DNA of 64,000 nt from Flavobacterium johnsoniae (GTDB taxonomy: Bacteria; Bacteroidota; Bacteroidia; Flavobacteriales; Flavobacteriaceae), in contig NZ_MLFK01000007.1 of assembly GCF_001879205.1 (NCBI RefSeq), positions 496,001-560,000 of the forward strand. The letters run 5' to 3'. The number at the start of each line of letters is the position of its first letter. Position 1 is the stretch's first letter. The translations under genes and the position numbers were made by a program. Below the pieces are notes generated by a model. That model had not been told where the DNA came from. It worked only from the letters and a program-made list of their open reading frames with translations, and searched no databases. Positions 61,614-64,000 of this stretch are shown here, piece after piece.

Positions 61614-63341
61614 CTACAAAACCCGATAAACAGGATACTGCATATGCGCCTTTTCATAATAAACAGAATTCTTGTAAATCCAATTTAACTGTGCTTCAGC
61701 ATTTTTTGCAAATTCGCGGTCGTTTTGTTTTTTGGTTTCTAATTCTGCTTTTAAAGCTGGATTTTCTTTTAAGAGATTCGCTGCAGTATCTTCAAAAATA
61801 TATTCTGAGTAATGTTCTTTTTGCTGTAAAATAGGATCGAAGAAATTCCAGTTAAAGAAAGAGTCAACACCTTCTGGTTCAAAAGCTTCTAGAAGATATT
61901 TTACACCTTTTTGACTTGTTGGAACGAGATAATCACCTTTGGCGAAAGCCATTTTAACCATTTTAGAAGTTACTGTTGTATTTCGATGTAAATAGTGTCC
62001 TTCGTATGCAGACGGAACAGTTTTAAAATCGGCAATTTTATAGCTTTCTACTTCAATGATGGTATCATTTTTAAGTTGTGAAAAACTAATGTTATTGTTC
62101 TTTAAAAGGTCAATAATATTCCAATAACCACGCGGAATGATATAAGCAGATGGAATAACAACGTCTTTTACTGATTTGAATTCTTTGATATACGGAACGT
62201 TTTTTTTGTATGGTTTGTTTCTGTCGTAATACAAACGATTTCCTGTTGTTGCGTCGCTTTTCTTGTAACCTGCTTCATAGCCTAAAAATGAAAAAGTAGT
62301 AGCTTTTGTGCTGTCTAATTCCCATTTCAAAGTATAAGATTTTTTAGGCTGATATTGTTGTAAATTCTTTGCTCTTAAATCTTTTATCTTTTGATAATTC
62401 GCATCGGTAAAATCGATGGTCGATTTCATGTATTCATACGTCATTTTTACACGTTCTGCATATTTTTTCAGCATGTGCGTTTCAACCACAAAACCAATTG
62501 TATTAAACAGCGAAGTATAGCCCGTTGTATATCGCGGACTATCTACAAACTGCCCAAAACCTTTGTCTGGAGTATCCTTAAATGAATCTACATAAGGCGT
62601 AGTTTCGATTTTCTTTTTTTGTAAATCTTTTACCAGTGCCGGCATCATTTCGTTATTTAGAAAATCGCCCAAAACAGTTCCCAATTTATTATGCTGTGTC
62701 ATAATATAAGTCAGTTTGTATTGATAATCAGAACCGTTGCTTACGTGATTATCAATAAAAACATCGGCATTTATTTTCTGAAAAATCTCAACAAAACTTT
62801 TGGTGTTTCTTGTGTCAGATTTCATCATATCGCGATTCAAATCGTAGTTTCTCGCATTACCTCTAAAACCGTAAATTTCTGGTCCGTCCTGATTAGCTCT
62901 TGTTGTCGAATTTCGGTTTAAGGCACCGCCAATATTATAAACCGGAATGGTTACTAAAACAGTATTTTTAGGTGCTTTCAGTTTGCCAATTGCCAGGTCT
63001 CTGTAAAATTGCATTGTTGCGTCGATTCCATCAGGTTCTCCGGCGTGGATTCCGTTATTGACAAAAAGAACCGCTTTGGTTTTCTGGATTTTCTCAAAAT
63101 CAAAATTTTTATCAGGATTAAAAGTCACCATGTGCAAAGGTTCTCCGGAATCGGTTAATCCCATTTCTTTAATTTGAATCGTTGGGAAATCATGAGCCAA
63201 AAGCTTAAAATAAGTAATAGTTTCATGATATGAAGCCGATTGATTTCCGTTTCCTTTCTCAAAAAACGTATCGTATTTTTTATTGTTTTGAGCAAAGATC
63301 GAGATTGTAAAAACTGAAATGAAAAGGGTTAAGAGTTTCAT
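61614..63341 (-). CDS. M14 family zinc carboxypeptidase, exported
   Basis: About 575 residues from the ATG at 63341, which opens the signal peptide MKLLTLFISVFTISIFAQ; an upstream in-frame start adds 31 residues ahead of it and is unlikely. M14 motifs are HxxE in NNGIHAGEPDGIDA, the third zinc His in FIDNHVSNG, and the general-base Glu in FVVETHMLKKYA. A ~250-residue C-terminal part is of unknown fold. Probably cleaves peptides or peptidoglycan fragments outside the cytosol. Confidence 0.92.
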   Translation of the reverse strand: MKLLTLFISVFTISIFAQNNKKYDTFFEKGNGNQSASYHETITYFKLLAHDFPTIQIKEMGLTDSGEPLHMVTFNPDKNFDFEKIQKTKAVLFVNNGIHAGEPDGIDATMQFYRDLAIGKLKAPKNTVLVTIPVYNIGGALNRNSTTRANQDGPEIYGFRGNARNYDLNRDMMKSDTRNTKSFVEIFQKINADVFIDNHVSNGSDYQYKLTYIMTQHNKLGTVLGDFLNNEMMPALVKDLQKKKIETTPYVDSFKDTPDKGFGQFVDSPRYTTGYTSLFNTIGFVVETHMLKKYAERVKMTYEYMKSTIDFTDANYQKIKDLRAKNLQQYQPKKSYTLKWELDSTKATTFSFLGYEAGYKKSDATTGNRLYYDRNKPYKKNVPYIKEFKSVKDVVIPSAYIIPRGYWNIIDLLKNNNISFSQLKNDTIIEVESYKIADFKTVPSAYEGHYLHRNTTVTSKMVKMAFAKGDYLVPTSQKGVKYLLEAFEPEGVDSFFNWNFFDPILQQKEHYSEYIFEDTAANLLKENPALKAELETKKQNDREFAKNAEAQLNWIYKNSVYYEKAHMQYPVYRVL

Positions 63342-63434
63342 GATTTTGGTTTTAATAGAAAAGTCAAATATAAAGTTTATTTGTTTTAGGTTTCTAATTT
63401 CAATTTTGAATTGAGGGTAGAACAACTTTGGCAT

Positions 63435-63554
63435 TTTACCGCAAAGAGCGCAAGGTTTTTACTACCTGAGGTTTATAAAAAAAATATAAGTCCGCAAAGC
63501 TCTGTGGGTAAAATTTTGCGAACATTGCGTAAACCTTGCGCTCTTTGCGGTAAA
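63435..63554. repeat. Perfect 24-base inverted repeat of the CGCAAAG family
   Basis: Left arm 63435-63458 (TTTACCGCAAAGAGCGCAAG..) and right arm 63531-63554 are exact reverse complements, enclosing 72 bases that hold further CCGCAAAG / TTTTGCG words. Largest copy of this family in the window. Confidence 0.88.
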
Positions 63555-63606
63555 TTGTATTAAACTTGAAACAAAAGAAAACCTGAAACTTGAAACAACT
63601 TTTAAT

Positions 63607-63614
63607 TACTTTTG
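63607..63614 (+). promoter_or_regulatory. Probable -7 box of the DEAD-box helicase gene (TACTTTTG)
   Basis: Exact TAnnTTTG match only four bases before the ATG at 63619, implying a leaderless or nearly leaderless mRNA if used. Confidence 0.5.
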
Positions 63615-63618
63615 CAAA

Positions 63619-64000
63619 ATGAATAAAAATCACCATTCCAATAATATACTTTCGAATTTAGGTATTGAGAGCCTGAACGAAATGCAGGATGCAGCACAAG
63701 ACGCTATCCTGAACGATAATAATGTTTTACTGCTTTCTCCAACGGGATCTGGAAAAACGCTGGCTTTTTTGCTTCCGGTTTTAGAATTATTACAGCCTGA
63801 AATATTATCGGTTCAGTGTTTAATTTTAGTTCCTTCGCGCGAACTTGGACTGCAGATTGAACAGGTTTGGAAGAAAATGGGAACGCAGTACAAAGTAAAT
63901 ATTTGTTACGGCGGACACTCGATTGATACTGAAATTAAGAATTTAAGCAATCCTCCGGCAGTTTTAATTGGAACGCCCGGAAGAATTGCGGATCATATTG
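63619..64000 (+). CDS. DEAD/DEAH-box RNA helicase, 5' part
   Basis: First 127 codons; the gene continues beyond the window. Starts MNKNHHSNNILSNLGIESLN. Motif I SPTGSGKTLAF, motif Ia LVPSRELGLQIEQV, a GG motif in ICYGGHS, and motif Ib GTPGRIADHI are all in order. A typical Q motif is replaced by NEMQDAAQDAIL. RNA unwinding or remodelling is expected. Confidence 0.92.
   Translation, partial: MNKNHHSNNILSNLGIESLNEMQDAAQDAILNDNNVLLLSPTGSGKTLAFLLPVLELLQPEILSVQCLILVPSRELGLQIEQVWKKMGTQYKVNICYGGHSIDTEIKNLSNPPAVLIGTPGRIADHI

Overview
The window looks like chromosomal DNA of a Flavobacterium-type member of the Bacteroidota. It is AT-rich, and many genes have a TAnnTTTG -7 promoter box, as is usual in this phylum. 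It also has secreted LamG-domain proteins with a tail resembling a type IX secretion signal, a Prc-type S41 protease, single-domain NnrD and BirA, and an OstA-like protein. The intergenic gaps carry many palindromic repeats. Most genes are core housekeeping or metabolic. I see no phage, insertion sequence, CRISPR array, rRNA or tRNA.

Layout. 0-5 kb: 3' part of an oligopeptidase B gene, a CBS/cysteine-synthase-like enzyme, two paralogous secreted LamG proteins, and a possible 25-residue membrane peptide. 5-13 kb: YebC, Prc-like protease, GcvT, NnrD, an overlapping HipA-like kinase/DUF3037 pair, and a pectate lyase lipoprotein divergent from a Crp/Fnr regulator. 14-18 kb: small accessory genes (HutD/Ves-like, GNAT, a methyltransferase-like protein, two unknowns) separated by repeat-rich spacers. 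18-24 kb: threonine operon thrA-thrB-(unknown)-thrC on the minus strand, preceded by a Thr/Ile-rich leader peptide and a hairpin, which together look like an attenuator. 24-29 kb: hutH, the DUF47-PiT phosphate uptake pair, and a SUKH/HEAT-like protein. 29-34 kb: PadR-HAAS-serine hydrolase operon with 4-base overlaps, a DUF421 protein, and a RimB-like/RimK fusion. 34-41 kb: clpC, gyrA, a TPR protein, OsmC. 41-50 kb: DUF349 protein, an outer-membrane-like protein, aroE, a TPR protein, a class III aminotransferase, an OstA-like protein. 50-59 kb: GH13 lipoprotein; a five-gene run LUD-cdsA-psd-ACBP-SOD; ftsH-rsfS; birA; a SRPBCC protein. 59-64 kb: pyrE divergent from a NUDIX hydrolase, GNAT, DUF4287, an M14 peptidase, and the start of a DEAD-box helicase.

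Main points for a second look. (1) The thr leader/attenuator has its Thr codon run entering the left arm of a GC hairpin. (2) aroE carries an in-frame TAA at codon 18, where the shikimate-binding motif should begin. (3) The NUDIX gene has a one-base frameshift in a T-tract near its 5' end. (4) There are several families of intergenic inverted repeats. (5) Some gene pairs or fusions are not fully explained: HipA-like kinase + DUF3037, RimB-like + RimK, PadR-HAAS-serine hydrolase, and a lipoprotein SOD inside a phospholipid operon.
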